A stretch of 64,000 nt of DNA from Rheinheimera sp. SA_1 (GCF_001669775.1 NZ_LXWK01000018.1:124001-188000), one strand, 5' to 3'; shown: positions 37,260 to 45,092, counted from the stretch's first letter. Notes: a model not told the origin generated them from the sequence alone. Numbers and translations are program-made.

Positions 37260-37294
37260 ATGATTTTCCTTAATTCACTATCAGATTTAATGGT

Positions 37295-37864
37295 TCAGAC
37301 GTGAGCTTTCACACTGTAATAATCCAGCGCCCAGCGCACCGCGACTCTTTTGTCGGCACGACGCGGTTGCTGCGTATAATGTTCACCAAACCAATCCAGA
37401 ATATCGGCTATCAATGCTTCTGGATTTGCTTTGCCACCGAGCTGCCGTACCAGACGATGCAGTCGACGGAAGAAATCCTGACTGGTTTTGGCCCCTTGTA
37501 ATTGCTGTAAACGAAGTTCGCTGACGACCGCTTTGTCCGTCTTAGCATCCAGCTGGCCGAGGCTGGCACCAAATGTTTTTTCCTGAGCCTGACTGACATG
37601 TGAAAGTATCGCCGCTACGGTTGCCCAGGCTTCAATGCTGTATGAATGTTGCTCACGAATCTCAGCAGGTAAGGCCAACCACAACACTCTGAAACCTTCC
37701 GTCAGCATTGCCGCATCAGCACTGCCACAACGGCGTAGTTCTGCTCTGTAGCGGGCTGGCGCCTTCGGGACGTTAAGTTCGGCTTGTGGCAGCATCATCT
37801 GTTGCCACCACTGCTCTGCCTGCCATTTTGCTTTACTCACTAACTCTTTTTGCTGCCCACTCAT
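37295..37864 (-). CDS. cse2: Cse2 (CasB) small Cascade subunit
   Basis: 189-aa all-helical Cse2, present as a dimer in the belly of type I-E Cascade, where it stabilises the displaced DNA strand. Recognisable by the central RYRAELRRCGSADAAMLTEG, the FGASLGQ segment and the closing RVAVRWALDYYS. Its start overlaps the cse1 stop by four bases (ATGA), indicating coupled translation. Confidence 0.93.
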   Translation of the reverse strand: MSGQQKELVSKAKWQAEQWWQQMMLPQAELNVPKAPARYRAELRRCGSADAAMLTEGFRVLWLALPAEIREQHSYSIEAWATVAAILSHVSQAQEKTFGASLGQLDAKTDKAVVSELRLQQLQGAKTSQDFFRRLHRLVRQLGGKANPEALIADILDWFGEHYTQQPRRADKRVAVRWALDYYSVKAHV

Positions 37865-39486
37865 GCTTTAGCCTCCTGCATATTTTTCGCTGGTGTCGCT
37901 GTTGATAAAGTCGGAATTTGGTATGCCTGTTTAAAACTCTTTATTGATTTTCCGCCGACAAACCATCCAGTGAGGGCGCCGCGGGCTTTCACCGAGCGGG
38001 CAATGTCTTTCTGGCTGTCGCTGACTGAAAGTACAAGTTCGTCGAACAAATCGGTTGCGGTATGTTTTAATGCCAGCAGCCACTTTAAAGCTGCATCTGG
38101 CGTTAGCGAATCAGTTGCGTGCTCATCGGACAGTATCTGTGCGATCGTTTGATAAAACGCTTGTTCCGACCTTTGCCAAAATTGTAAATCAACAAAACTG
38201 GTGTCACCTTTGACATCTGCAGGTTTGCCAAACCAAGCAGCTTTCACTTGAGTGCGACAACACCATACTGCTTCTGCAGCTAGTTGCTGAACCGCCTTGA
38301 TATCTTTAAGTAATCGCTCACGCTGCTTTGGCTTTATATGAAAAAGCGGTAACTCTGTTGAATACCAGCCTCTTGCTTTCATATTGTCCATATCGTAGCC
38401 AAAGGCCCATAGCCGTTGATACTCACCTTTAAGTCGGCTATTTCTTTCACTGCTGCAGGCTGTTACAACTAAAGCTGGAATATTGCCTTCATCTTTATCT
38501 TGCAAAGTTAACGCTTGCCAGTATTTGTAAGTAACACCGCCAGGTTGTCCCTTGGTAGATAAATTGTCTTCTTCTGGTTTTTTCGGATTCACCCGGTAAT
38601 GTGTTAATGGATGAAACCAACTACCGCTGTAGTTACAACCGTAGTTTTGTGTCCGATAGTGGGTCACATAACTCTCGCACGGTTGCTGACTCAGGTCACA
38701 TTGTGCTGAACCATGTTGCACTTCCAGTCGGATCCGCCTGGGCATCGCCCAGTACATATGCAGGGGATGGACATCTTTGGTGTAAACCTCAGTTCCTTTA
38801 AGTTTGCTTTCTTTGGTAGGGCCTAACCAGGGAAATACTGACACGCTATGCAAATCTGGATCCTGATACCGAAATGTTTCCCTACTCAGTACATTCAGCC
38901 AAAGTTTTTGCCACAACGACGCATCGGCATCATGTGGCAACACCAGCGTGGTTAAAGGACCACCGCCCCTTAAACCAGTACGATGACCCTGCCCGCCGGA
39001 AGGTGCATTAATTTGTAAGGTAAATAAGGCAATGGCGGCCATAGGCAAAGTCAACTGGCTGTATAAACCCCGTTTCACAAAATGGTCGGTGTTCAATTTC
39101 AGCGTATTGCCACCCGGCGCTTCGATCAACAGCCCGGAAACCGGGCCTGCTTCTGCTTGCTCCAGCTCGTCAAAATCCTGCATAAATCGGGGTGTATTCG
39201 CAGAGTCTGCAACAAGTTCAAACGCATGCCGGCCTTTCTCAAGAGCTTCATGCAGAACAACGGCTGTTGGCGCTTGCAGATAAAAATCGAACCAGAACTC
39301 TTCATCTTTCGGCGCAAATAATGTTTGGAATGCCCCGATGGCAAACTGATATGCCGCTCCCTGGAAGTCAGCGCGGGGAAACGCAAAATCGGCGATCTGT
39401 GGATTGGTAATGTCACTCAAACTGATATGACGCCGCTCGCCGTTTTGCAAACGCACCGGGATCCATGGTTCAAAAAGTAAGTTCAT
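37861..39486 (-). CDS. cse1: Cse1 (Cas8e) large Cascade subunit
   Basis: 541-aa Cse1 (CasA/Cas8e), which recognises the PAM and recruits Cas3. Typical start MNLLFEPWIPVRLQNGERR, the middle segment NAPSGGQGHRTGLRGGGPLTT (partly given) that contributes to PAM reading, and a helical C-terminal bundle ending near LVLSVSDSQKDIARSVKARG. AGGAGGAAAAA precedes the start at 39486; the ten-residue longer reading lacks a site. A terminator-like hairpin and a 44-codon ORF lie immediately upstream. Confidence 0.95.
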   Translation of the reverse strand: MNLLFEPWIPVRLQNGERRHISLSDITNPQIADFAFPRADFQGAAYQFAIGAFQTLFAPKDEEFWFDFYLQAPTAVVLHEALEKGRHAFELVADSANTPRFMQDFDELEQAEAGPVSGLLIEAPGGNTLKLNTDHFVKRGLYSQLTLPMAAIALFTLQINAPSGGQGHRTGLRGGGPLTTLVLPHDADASLWQKLWLNVLSRETFRYQDPDLHSVSVFPWLGPTKESKLKGTEVYTKDVHPLHMYWAMPRRIRLEVQHGSAQCDLSQQPCESYVTHYRTQNYGCNYSGSWFHPLTHYRVNPKKPEEDNLSTKGQPGGVTYKYWQALTLQDKDEGNIPALVVTACSSERNSRLKGEYQRLWAFGYDMDNMKARGWYSTELPLFHIKPKQRERLLKDIKAVQQLAAEAVWCCRTQVKAAWFGKPADVKGDTSFVDLQFWQRSEQAFYQTIAQILSDEHATDSLTPDAALKWLLALKHTATDLFDELVLSVSDSQKDIARSVKARGALTGWFVGGKSIKSFKQAYQIPTLSTATPAKNMQEAKA

Positions 39487-39502
39487 TTTTTCCTCCTGAA
39501 AA

Positions 39503-39525
39503 GAGTGGTGCCACAAGCACCACTC
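39503..39525 (-). terminator. Terminator-like hairpin just upstream of cse1
   Basis: 9-bp perfect stem GAGTGGTGC / GCACCACTC with a 5-nt loop, followed on the transcribed strand by TTTTC and then directly by the cse1 ribosome-binding site. It may set the ratio between the 44-codon ORF and the Cascade genes, or protect the mRNA. Confidence 0.6.
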
Positions 39526-39532
39526 CTATGAC

Positions 39533-39667
39533 TTAATCAGATTTTCGGATTTTAATAGGCCAAGCCTTTAATCCGTATTTCCTGGCATCAAGTAACTGTC
39601 CAGATTTATCCTTTTTAAAGCGACGAAAAATTAAAATGTAGTCATCAACATCGTCGGACTTAAGCAT
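39533..39667 (-). CDS. 44-aa conserved-looking small protein at the head of the Cascade operon
   Basis: A short open frame starting ATG at 39667, with AAGGG seven bases upstream, and ending TAA at 39533. The peptide begins MLKSDDVDDYILIFRRFKKD and continues with SGQLLDARKYGLKAWPIKI; it is basic and has the TGK/SGQ-x-x-DAR-x-YG-x-KAWP pattern that I have seen in small uncharacterised proteobacterial proteins, although I cannot name a family. It lies between the Cascade-targeted site and cse1 on the same strand, so it should share the cse1 transcript. Possible roles are a Cas-linked accessory peptide or a Cascade-repressed toxin; neither is shown. Confidence 0.6.
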   Translation of the reverse strand: MLKSDDVDDYILIFRRFKKDKSGQLLDARKYGLKAWPIKIRKSD

Positions 39668-39848
39668 GATATTGCCCTTTTTAGCTAGCGGGATGACTAG
39701 TTCACGTTATTGCAAACTAGATCTGGACCAAGTAGTATCGACGATGCAACCCGTAAGCGTACTTGGGGCAAAGCGCCCCCTTGAACGCTCTACCTAAATC
39801 AGATAAAACAAGAGTACGTTCGAAAAAGGAACAAGTAAAGTTTTTTAT

Positions 39849-39883
39849 AAGTAATGATGCAAAGCATTTTATATAATAAATTG
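39849..39883 (+). promoter_or_regulatory. Predicted Cascade-binding site (AAG PAM plus partial protospacer) upstream of the Cascade genes
   Basis: AAG at 39849-39851, a canonical I-E PAM, is followed by TAATGATGCAAAGCAT, which equals the first 16 nt of the pseudo-spacer at 39941 except at position 12. Position 12 is one of the every-sixth bases that do not pair in I-E Cascade. The match fades beyond position 18, as expected for binding without cleavage. The site is in an AT-rich stretch (TTATAA, TATATAA) that probably holds the leftward promoter for the 44-codon ORF and cse1, and it reaches the -35 box of the guide RNA promoter. Confidence 0.65.
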
Positions 39884-39909
39884 AAAACCTACTCTCATAC
39901 GCGTATCCT
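39881..39909 (+). promoter_or_regulatory. Promoter of the putative cas-regulating guide RNA
   Basis: -35 TTGAAA (39881-39886) and -10 TATCCT (39904-39909) with exact 17-bp spacing. The predicted start near 39915 falls at the beginning of the first repeat-like hairpin. Confidence 0.55.
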
Positions 39910-39911
39910 TC

Positions 39912-40004
39912 CATCTTCTCTGCAAAGCAGAGATGAACCTTAATGATGCAACGCATCTGATGGTGTATTTCTACCTTTCCCCGCATCCGCGGGGATTATT
40001 TTTT
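39912..40004 (+). ncRNA. Putative mini-CRISPR encoding a Cascade-guiding autorepressor RNA (CreR type)
   Basis: Repeat-like unit 1 (39912-39940) keeps the architecture but not the sequence of the array repeat: a TCTCTGC-AAA-GCAGAGA hairpin followed by ATGAACCT, 6 of 8 handle bases identical to ATAAACCG. A 33-nt pseudo-spacer (39941-39973) follows. Repeat-like unit 2 (39974-40002) matches 20 of 29 repeat positions, with a perfect CCCCGC-ATCC-GCGGGG stem, and a T6 run makes it a terminator as well. The unit is antisense to the cas genes and overlaps the cas3 stop codon. Its seed matches an AAG-flanked site at 39852. From memory, such cas-regulating RNAs (CreR) are known for type I-B, I-E and V-A. 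Confidence 0.7.
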
Positions 40005-42677
40005 GGAGAACCCTGTCTCTGTTGAATAGCAAAACATTTGATCATCCTCTGCAAGCCAAAACCTGGTAAACCTCGCCTGCTTAAACTGCGCTTTTAATTG
40101 CTCTGCTTTTACGGAATGACTTTCAGAAAAATTCTGTAATTTGTCAGCCTGGTGTTTCGGGAGTTTTAATTTACTGAGTGCCAGCGCATTTTGCTGGTCA
40201 TATGCCCATAATATTATTTGCCCGGACTCTTCCCTTTTTAATACAATAACTTCAACACTTTCCATATCGCTGTAACGGGTGCTGATTTCACTATCATCTT
40301 CACCCCAACAAACATGGCTATCGGCACAATAACCTTGATACCAATCAATGGTTTGCTGCATCGCTTTATTAGTTTTCCGTTGAATTTCGCCAAAATGCAA
40401 TTGTTCAGCTGTTTGTAATGCTTCCGGAATGTCATGAGTTGCCTTCTCTCCATAAACAGATTCGATCAATAACCGGGCATCCTCTGGCATGCGAATAGCA
40501 CCGTGCTGCATTAACACCCTTAAACCAAGCCATAATCTGCCAGGTGAACGGTACACCAGTTCGGTATTTCGAAATTGCGCCGACAGCCAATTCGTGTCTG
40601 GTGATTCTGAGAATTCCGGACAATGCAGATATAACACTGGTTTTTGCCGTTGATCCTGAATACCTGATTGATAGCAGCCATGTGTATCACGGGTATGCCG
40701 GTGCAAACGGCCTGCACGCTGAATTAAATCATCGATAGGGCATATATCAGAAATCATCACATCCGCATCGGCATCGAGACTCTCTTGAAAAACTTGGGTC
40801 GTGATGATGATTTTTCCAGCACGCTCTTTAACGGTAGATGTTTTACCTAAAATAGTTAGCACTGAGCTTTCAGTGGTCTGGCGGTCGAGTAGCGTAAAAC
40901 GACTATGAAACAACAAGCATTGACCAGGAAATTGCGTACTCACGAGCTGATAAGCCGTTAATGCGTCCGCAACCGAATTGCGGATCCAAACAATGGATTG
41001 ACCCAGACTCACCGCGGCTTCTACTCTGGCAAGGCAAGCCGCTACTGAGTGCAAAAAAACAACTTGAAGCTGTCGGCAAACATCTTCACGCGACGACAAC
41101 GCCGACTGTAAAACACTTTGATTCCCAACCTGAGTTGCTAACGGAAATGAATTGTTTGATTCTGTCGGAGCGGTAAGACCAAAAACGTCCAGCCAACGTG
41201 TTATCAGCTCCTTGCGTTGCCTTTCGGCAAGAGTTGCGGTCAGTAATATGACACTGCCTCCCTGCCTAGCATGAAGCTGCAACAAATCTTGTAGCAATAC
41301 CAGCATATATTCATCTGCAGCATGGACTTCATCAAATATCAGCACCTTACGGTGTAAACCAATCATTCGCAGTGCCTGATGCCTTCGCGGTAACACCGCC
41401 AACAAAGCCTGATCTAAAGTACCAACCCCGACAGGGGCCAGTAGTGCTTTTTTGCGAGAGTCAGCAAACCATTGATGGCAAACTGCAGTTGCCGTCGGCT
41501 CATCGGGCAAGTAATCAGCATCACTGAATGCGCTTGTTTGAAATAAGTCACGAAAACTCTGTTCCATATCTCTGGCGCCATGTGCCAGCACAATACTAGG
41601 CGCATTGCCTTGATACATCTGATGATAATGGCGAAGGATCCGTTTAAACATGGCGTTCGAAGTCGCCATTGATGGCAATCCAAAGTAAAAACCATCAGCT
41701 AAATCTGCTGCCATTATTCTTTGGGTTAAAGTCAATGCGGCTTCGGTTTTTCCAGCACCGGTCACATCTTCCAGAACAAATAATTGGGGGCAGTTCTGAA
41801 TAGGTACCTCAGCCGCCCACTGCTGCAAAGGAGTGGGTTCGAAACCGAATTGCTGTTTGAAAGTGCTAAATGGTTCGACTGGAAAAGTATCAAATAATCC
41901 GGTATCTGCCACGGCGAGTTTGGCATGGTCCAATGCCACCAACCAATAGTCTGCCAGTGAAACCGCGCTTTTCTGATACTGAAAGAAACATGTATCTGAT
42001 CCAACCCAATCTGCCAATATACCGATACCCGCCAAATGCCAGCTTATTTGCCGGAAACGCTGTTGAATTTCAGGTGTGAAAAAATGTGCTGACCACTGCG
42101 GCTTAAAAAGTGACGCGACATCTTTAATAAATTCAGTAGCATGTTGAATATTCGCGTCAACCAAATGATCTTCCAGCTCAACGTTACGACCTTGCTGCAC
42201 TGGCTTCCCGTGATGCCCCCAAGTAGTTTGAAATAAGGTCACCAGCCCTTTATCAATTTTGGCCTCTGCAAGTGAAAGTCCTGTCAACTGAAGTAAATCC
42301 AGATCTTCGTCGATAGCCATTCGCCATAATGCCCAACCCAACATGTCATGACGGGCTTTAGCTCCATCATAGGGTCTGCGCACCTTAAACTGATGCAAAT
42401 CCGTAGTATCGAATGTTTTTAAAGCCTGAAAAGCACCGGTGAATTTTCCTAAATCATGTATAGCCAGAGCAAAAGTGAATAAGCTTTGTAACTGCGCTGG
42501 TTGCAGTTGCAGAAAATCAGCCAATTCCTGACACAACTTATTGTCCGGGTTCAGTAACTGCCAACCCACCGCCGCCACATCCAAACTGTGATAAGCCAAC
42601 AAGTGATACTCTGGCCCAGCCTGCTCTGGATCTTTTTTGGCTTTGCCCCAGTACCCCATGTAACTTGCTGTTGTCAT
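39996..42677 (-). CDS. cas3: Cas3 helicase-nuclease
   Basis: 893-aa Cas3. An N-terminal HD nuclease domain (His30 in YHSLDVAA, His74-Asp75 in AIHDLGKF, WGHHG further on) is fused to a superfamily 2 helicase with motif I EDVTGAGKTEAA near residue 305, motif II DEVHAAD, LLTATLAE and QRAGRLHRH. It is recruited by Cse1 to unwind and degrade targeted DNA. AGGAGCATACTGA precedes the start. It is separated from cse1 by a 509-bp interval holding the guide-RNA unit and a small ORF, so cas3 and Cascade probably have separate promoters. Its stop codon lies inside repeat-like unit 2. Confidence 0.95.
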   Translation of the reverse strand: MTTASYMGYWGKAKKDPEQAGPEYHLLAYHSLDVAAVGWQLLNPDNKLCQELADFLQLQPAQLQSLFTFALAIHDLGKFTGAFQALKTFDTTDLHQFKVRRPYDGAKARHDMLGWALWRMAIDEDLDLLQLTGLSLAEAKIDKGLVTLFQTTWGHHGKPVQQGRNVELEDHLVDANIQHATEFIKDVASLFKPQWSAHFFTPEIQQRFRQISWHLAGIGILADWVGSDTCFFQYQKSAVSLADYWLVALDHAKLAVADTGLFDTFPVEPFSTFKQQFGFEPTPLQQWAAEVPIQNCPQLFVLEDVTGAGKTEAALTLTQRIMAADLADGFYFGLPSMATSNAMFKRILRHYHQMYQGNAPSIVLAHGARDMEQSFRDLFQTSAFSDADYLPDEPTATAVCHQWFADSRKKALLAPVGVGTLDQALLAVLPRRHQALRMIGLHRKVLIFDEVHAADEYMLVLLQDLLQLHARQGGSVILLTATLAERQRKELITRWLDVFGLTAPTESNNSFPLATQVGNQSVLQSALSSREDVCRQLQVVFLHSVAACLARVEAAVSLGQSIVWIRNSVADALTAYQLVSTQFPGQCLLFHSRFTLLDRQTTESSVLTILGKTSTVKERAGKIIITTQVFQESLDADADVMISDICPIDDLIQRAGRLHRHTRDTHGCYQSGIQDQRQKPVLYLHCPEFSESPDTNWLSAQFRNTELVYRSPGRLWLGLRVLMQHGAIRMPEDARLLIESVYGEKATHDIPEALQTAEQLHFGEIQRKTNKAMQQTIDWYQGYCADSHVCWGEDDSEISTRYSDMESVEVIVLKREESGQIILWAYDQQNALALSKLKLPKHQADKLQNFSESHSVKAEQLKAQFKQARFTRFWLAEDDQMFCYSTETGFSKK

Positions 42678-42777
42678 TCAGTATGCTCCTTGTGTCTAAC
42701 ACCACCCTACCCACATCTCCCCATAATCGCAACACTGCACAAAAAACCACTACATTCACTGAACAGGTGCGTTTTTC

Positions 42778-43635
42778 TCAGCGTTGGCTGAATAGCCATG
42801 GCGCCAATTCGGCTTGGTTGTGCAGCACCAGTTGTTGTGATTCCGGGGAGTGTTGTTCGGGTTTGAGGCTGACCTGCATTTCTTGTAGCAGGTATTGTGC
42901 GAGGCAGGCGCGGGTGGGTAGGCGTAACATGCCGTCGGTTAGGCGGTAGTCTTCAGCGATGACTTGTTGTTGGGCGGTGGAGAGGCGTGGATCGGGGGTG
43001 AGTTGAATTTCCAGCTGTGTTTGCCAGCCTGGGTCTTGGGCGGCGCCGAATTCGGATTTATCCAGCAGTTCGGCGTCGCCGCGAAAACGGCTCAGCACAA
43101 AATCGCGGTATTGCCGGTGTTTTTCGTCGTAACCGCGCACGTGCCAGCGCAGGCCGGTGCGGACAAAATGATGAGGGGCAATAATCCGGCCTTCGGCGGT
43201 GGGGTTTGACAGCGACAAATAGGCTAAATCGACCCGCAGCTGTTTGCGCATGGCCTGCACCAGAATCCGGATCAGGCTCGGTTCAATCGGGCGCGCTGGT
43301 AGCGTTAAGGCGAAAAATGGCCATTGGGTGCTTTCGCGGTCGCTGGAAATTTCAAGGTAAGTTTGCTGCGACAAGCTCAGCCAGTTCAGGTATTCCACCA
43401 CGTCGCCGGAAATCAGCTGGCAGCAAAAATCTGCGGTGGGCCGGAAGCCTTTGATACTGGCATCCAGCTGCAATTGTCTGGGATACAATTTTTGGTAACT
43501 GGCTAAATCGGCTTGCGCCTGACCACGGCCAAGCGCCATATGTTTGATTAAATGACTGGTACAAACCCGACCTTCCCACCAGGCTAATAATTCAATCAGC
43601 CAATACCTTTGAGTCAGTTCGAGTTTTGATTTCAT
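42778..43635 (-). CDS. WYL-domain transcriptional regulator, BrxR/CapW-like
   Basis: 285-aa regulator with the layout winged helix-WYL-C-terminal extension. The N-terminus (RYWLIELLAWWEGRV, then LGRGQAQADLASYQKLYP) resembles the winged helix of BrxR/CapW defence-island regulators; the WYL part contains HHFVRTGLRWHVRGYDEKHR and FVLSRFRGD. Family members bind inverted repeats as dimers and repress BREX, CBASS and other defence operons, with nucleic acid proposed as the ligand. It lies 100 bp upstream of cas3 on the same strand, so control of cas expression is the natural inference. Confidence 0.85.
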   Translation of the reverse strand: MKSKLELTQRYWLIELLAWWEGRVCTSHLIKHMALGRGQAQADLASYQKLYPRQLQLDASIKGFRPTADFCCQLISGDVVEYLNWLSLSQQTYLEISSDRESTQWPFFALTLPARPIEPSLIRILVQAMRKQLRVDLAYLSLSNPTAEGRIIAPHHFVRTGLRWHVRGYDEKHRQYRDFVLSRFRGDAELLDKSEFGAAQDPGWQTQLEIQLTPDPRLSTAQQQVIAEDYRLTDGMLRLPTRACLAQYLLQEMQVSLKPEQHSPESQQLVLHNQAELAPWLFSQR

Positions 43636-43737
43636 TGCACTTCCTATGCAGCCTATTCAGCGGTCTTTGCCGTGGTTAACAATTCACCATACATGGAAAT
43701 AATTTGGTCGCAAAATAATTTGTAAAGCAGAGCAGGA

Positions 43738-43766
43738 ATTCAGCTTAATTTTGTTCTGACCCCGAT
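43738..43766. repeat. 29-bp direct repeat, copy 1 (with GGGGTCAGA on the minus strand)
   Basis: ATTCAGCTTAATTTTGTTC followed by TGACCCCGAT, identical to 44148-44176, with similar preceding bases (AGCAGRA). The interval 43636-44302 has no intact gene; it holds this repeat pair, an inverted repeat, and the amidohydrolase remnant. Confidence 0.85.
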
Positions 43767-43838
43767 AATGTTAGCTCCAGCTTACCGTTAATTTATCAGC
43801 TCAAACAAGATATTACGCAGTTTCAGTGAGAACACTGA

Positions 43839-43862
43839 TAATTTGTTCGAACTAACAAATTA
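43839..43862. promoter_or_regulatory. 9-bp inverted repeat upstream of the WYL regulator gene
   Basis: TAATTTGTT and AACAAATTA around a 6-nt centre, about 200 bp upstream of the WYL gene. It is a candidate operator for a dimeric regulator, or simply a remnant; a CAGTG-AGAA-CACTG hairpin lies directly next to it at 43824-43837. Confidence 0.35.
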
Positions 43863-43961
43863 GGTGTTTTCAGAAGGTAAATTCGCGCCAACTTGTGAGA
43901 TCAGCGAAATTGTAAGATCTCGGTCAAGAATCACCGAGGGGCAGATCTTGAGTTTTGCCAA

Positions 43962-44042
43962 CCAGCAAAGGCAGCATTGAAGGAGGTAAAGATACTATTT
44001 ACTGCTGGTCGACGGCGACCCAACCAAAAACGTCATGGACAT
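43962..44042 (+). pseudogene. Decayed fragment of the amidohydrolase 3' end
   Basis: About 80 bp align with 28804-28885 of the intact amidohydrolase gene: CCAGCAAAGGCAGCATTGAA and GGTCGACGGCGACCCAACC are identical blocks, with substitutions and a one-base deletion between them that breaks the frame. The encoded remnant corresponds to the region around LLVDGDPTKN. No other part of that gene is recognisable around it. Confidence 0.8.
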
Positions 44043-44147
44043 AAGCTGTATTGCTGCACCTCATCGTCGCTGATGCGCACTTCTATCGACATGCCCTGAA
44101 CACCGGGAGCCAAAAGTATGAGAATGACTGCAAAGAGCGAAGCAGAA

Positions 44148-44176
44148 ATTCAGCTTAATTTTGTTCTGACCCCGAT
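44148..44176. repeat. 29-bp direct repeat, copy 2
   Basis: Identical to 43738-43766. The two copies flank the inverted repeat and the amidohydrolase fragment and may be the ends of a lost element. Confidence 0.85.
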
Positions 44177-44189
44177 ATTAATAAAGATA

Positions 44190-44252
44190 AAAACCAAAAA
44201 AACAAAGCCCAGTCCAAAGTTAACCAACATCGTTAACTCTGAACCGGGCCTC
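44190..44252 (-). terminator. Terminator of the PEP-CTERM gene
   Basis: On the minus strand a long imperfect stem (GGCCCGGTTCAGAGTTAAC pairing with GTTAACTTTGGACTGGGC) is followed by TTTGTTTTTTT, about 50 bases after the stop. Confidence 0.7.
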
Positions 44253-44302
44253 GTTTTCTTAAATCAGTGTGTGAAATCAGATTACTAAATCAAAGTACCA
44301 AA

Positions 44303-44938
44303 TCAGCATTTGGTCTGACGGCGGCTAAACAGCAGCGCCAATAAACCTAAACCCAATACCGCCAGCGTTGGTGCGGCTGGTACTTCGGCTTGTAATGGCG
44401 TTAAAGCCTGAGTCACTACCACGTCATCAATAAAATTGCCGACAGTGCCGGTATTTAATGAGGTGAAACGGATGGTGCTGCTGATGCTGTCGGCGACGAA
44501 GCTGCCGCTGAATTTGTTCCAGGCGCTGGTGCTGTGTTGTTGTACCAGGGCTTCGACGTTGCCAATGCTGAACTCAAAGGCTTCTTTGGTATTGGCGCGG
44601 GCGCGGTAATAAAACGAGAAGTCGTATAACTGGCCTTTGGTGGTGGCGAAGGTTTGGAAAATTGACCAGGCGCCGTTGTTTTTGCCATCGGCATTCAGTT
44701 CGGCGTGGTGTTTGCCTTCTGGTGCCATCACGCCATTCAGGTGATGCCAGATTTCAACGTTGCTGCCTTCCCAGCCCAGCACTTGCTCTGCGTTGAAGTA
44801 GTTCCACTGATTGTTGCTCAGTGGGTTTGCTTCAAAACCGCCGTTGACAATGAGTGATGCCTGAGCGCTTGGTGTAACTAAGGTCGCTGCCATTACAGTT
44901 GCTGCTGCAACCCACATTTTGAAACCAGAAAACTGCAT
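44303..44938 (-). CDS. PEP-CTERM sorting domain protein
   Basis: 211-aa secreted protein with a signal peptide (ending TPSAQA). The body has a galactose-binding-like fold pattern (LIVNGGFEANPLS, GWEGSNVEIWHH, FSFYYRARA, FIDDVVV). The C-terminus is the sorting signal EVPAAPTLAVLGLGLLALLF followed by the basic SRRQTK, a VPEP/PEP-CTERM variant cut by an exosortase. Such proteins are often exopolysaccharide-associated. No exosortase gene is in the window. Confidence 0.85.
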   Translation of the reverse strand: MQFSGFKMWVAAATVMAATLVTPSAQASLIVNGGFEANPLSNNQWNYFNAEQVLGWEGSNVEIWHHLNGVMAPEGKHHAELNADGKNNGAWSIFQTFATTKGQLYDFSFYYRARANTKEAFEFSIGNVEALVQQHSTSAWNKFSGSFVADSISSTIRFTSLNTGTVGNFIDDVVVTQALTPLQAEVPAAPTLAVLGLGLLALLFSRRQTKC

Positions 44939-45092
44939 ACTTCACCCTGTTCAAAAAATCGGCAACAACGCCATTGCCACGCATTCTACTGATCAGAATC
45001 TGGTCTGAACAGTACTTGGCATCAATTAAATTTGAATACCAAAGTTGAATATGCAAACATACAGATTATTGTAAAATATATTAAGGAAAGTT

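Noticed and set aside
39739-39755. Second possible guide target (GATGCAACCCG)
   Set aside because: Only eight bases in common with the pseudo-spacer, out of register with its first bases and without a PAM.
39717-39986. 89-codon minus-strand frame between cas3 and the 44-aa ORF
   Set aside because: Odd composition, no ribosome-binding site, and it covers the putative guide RNA, its promoter and the target site.
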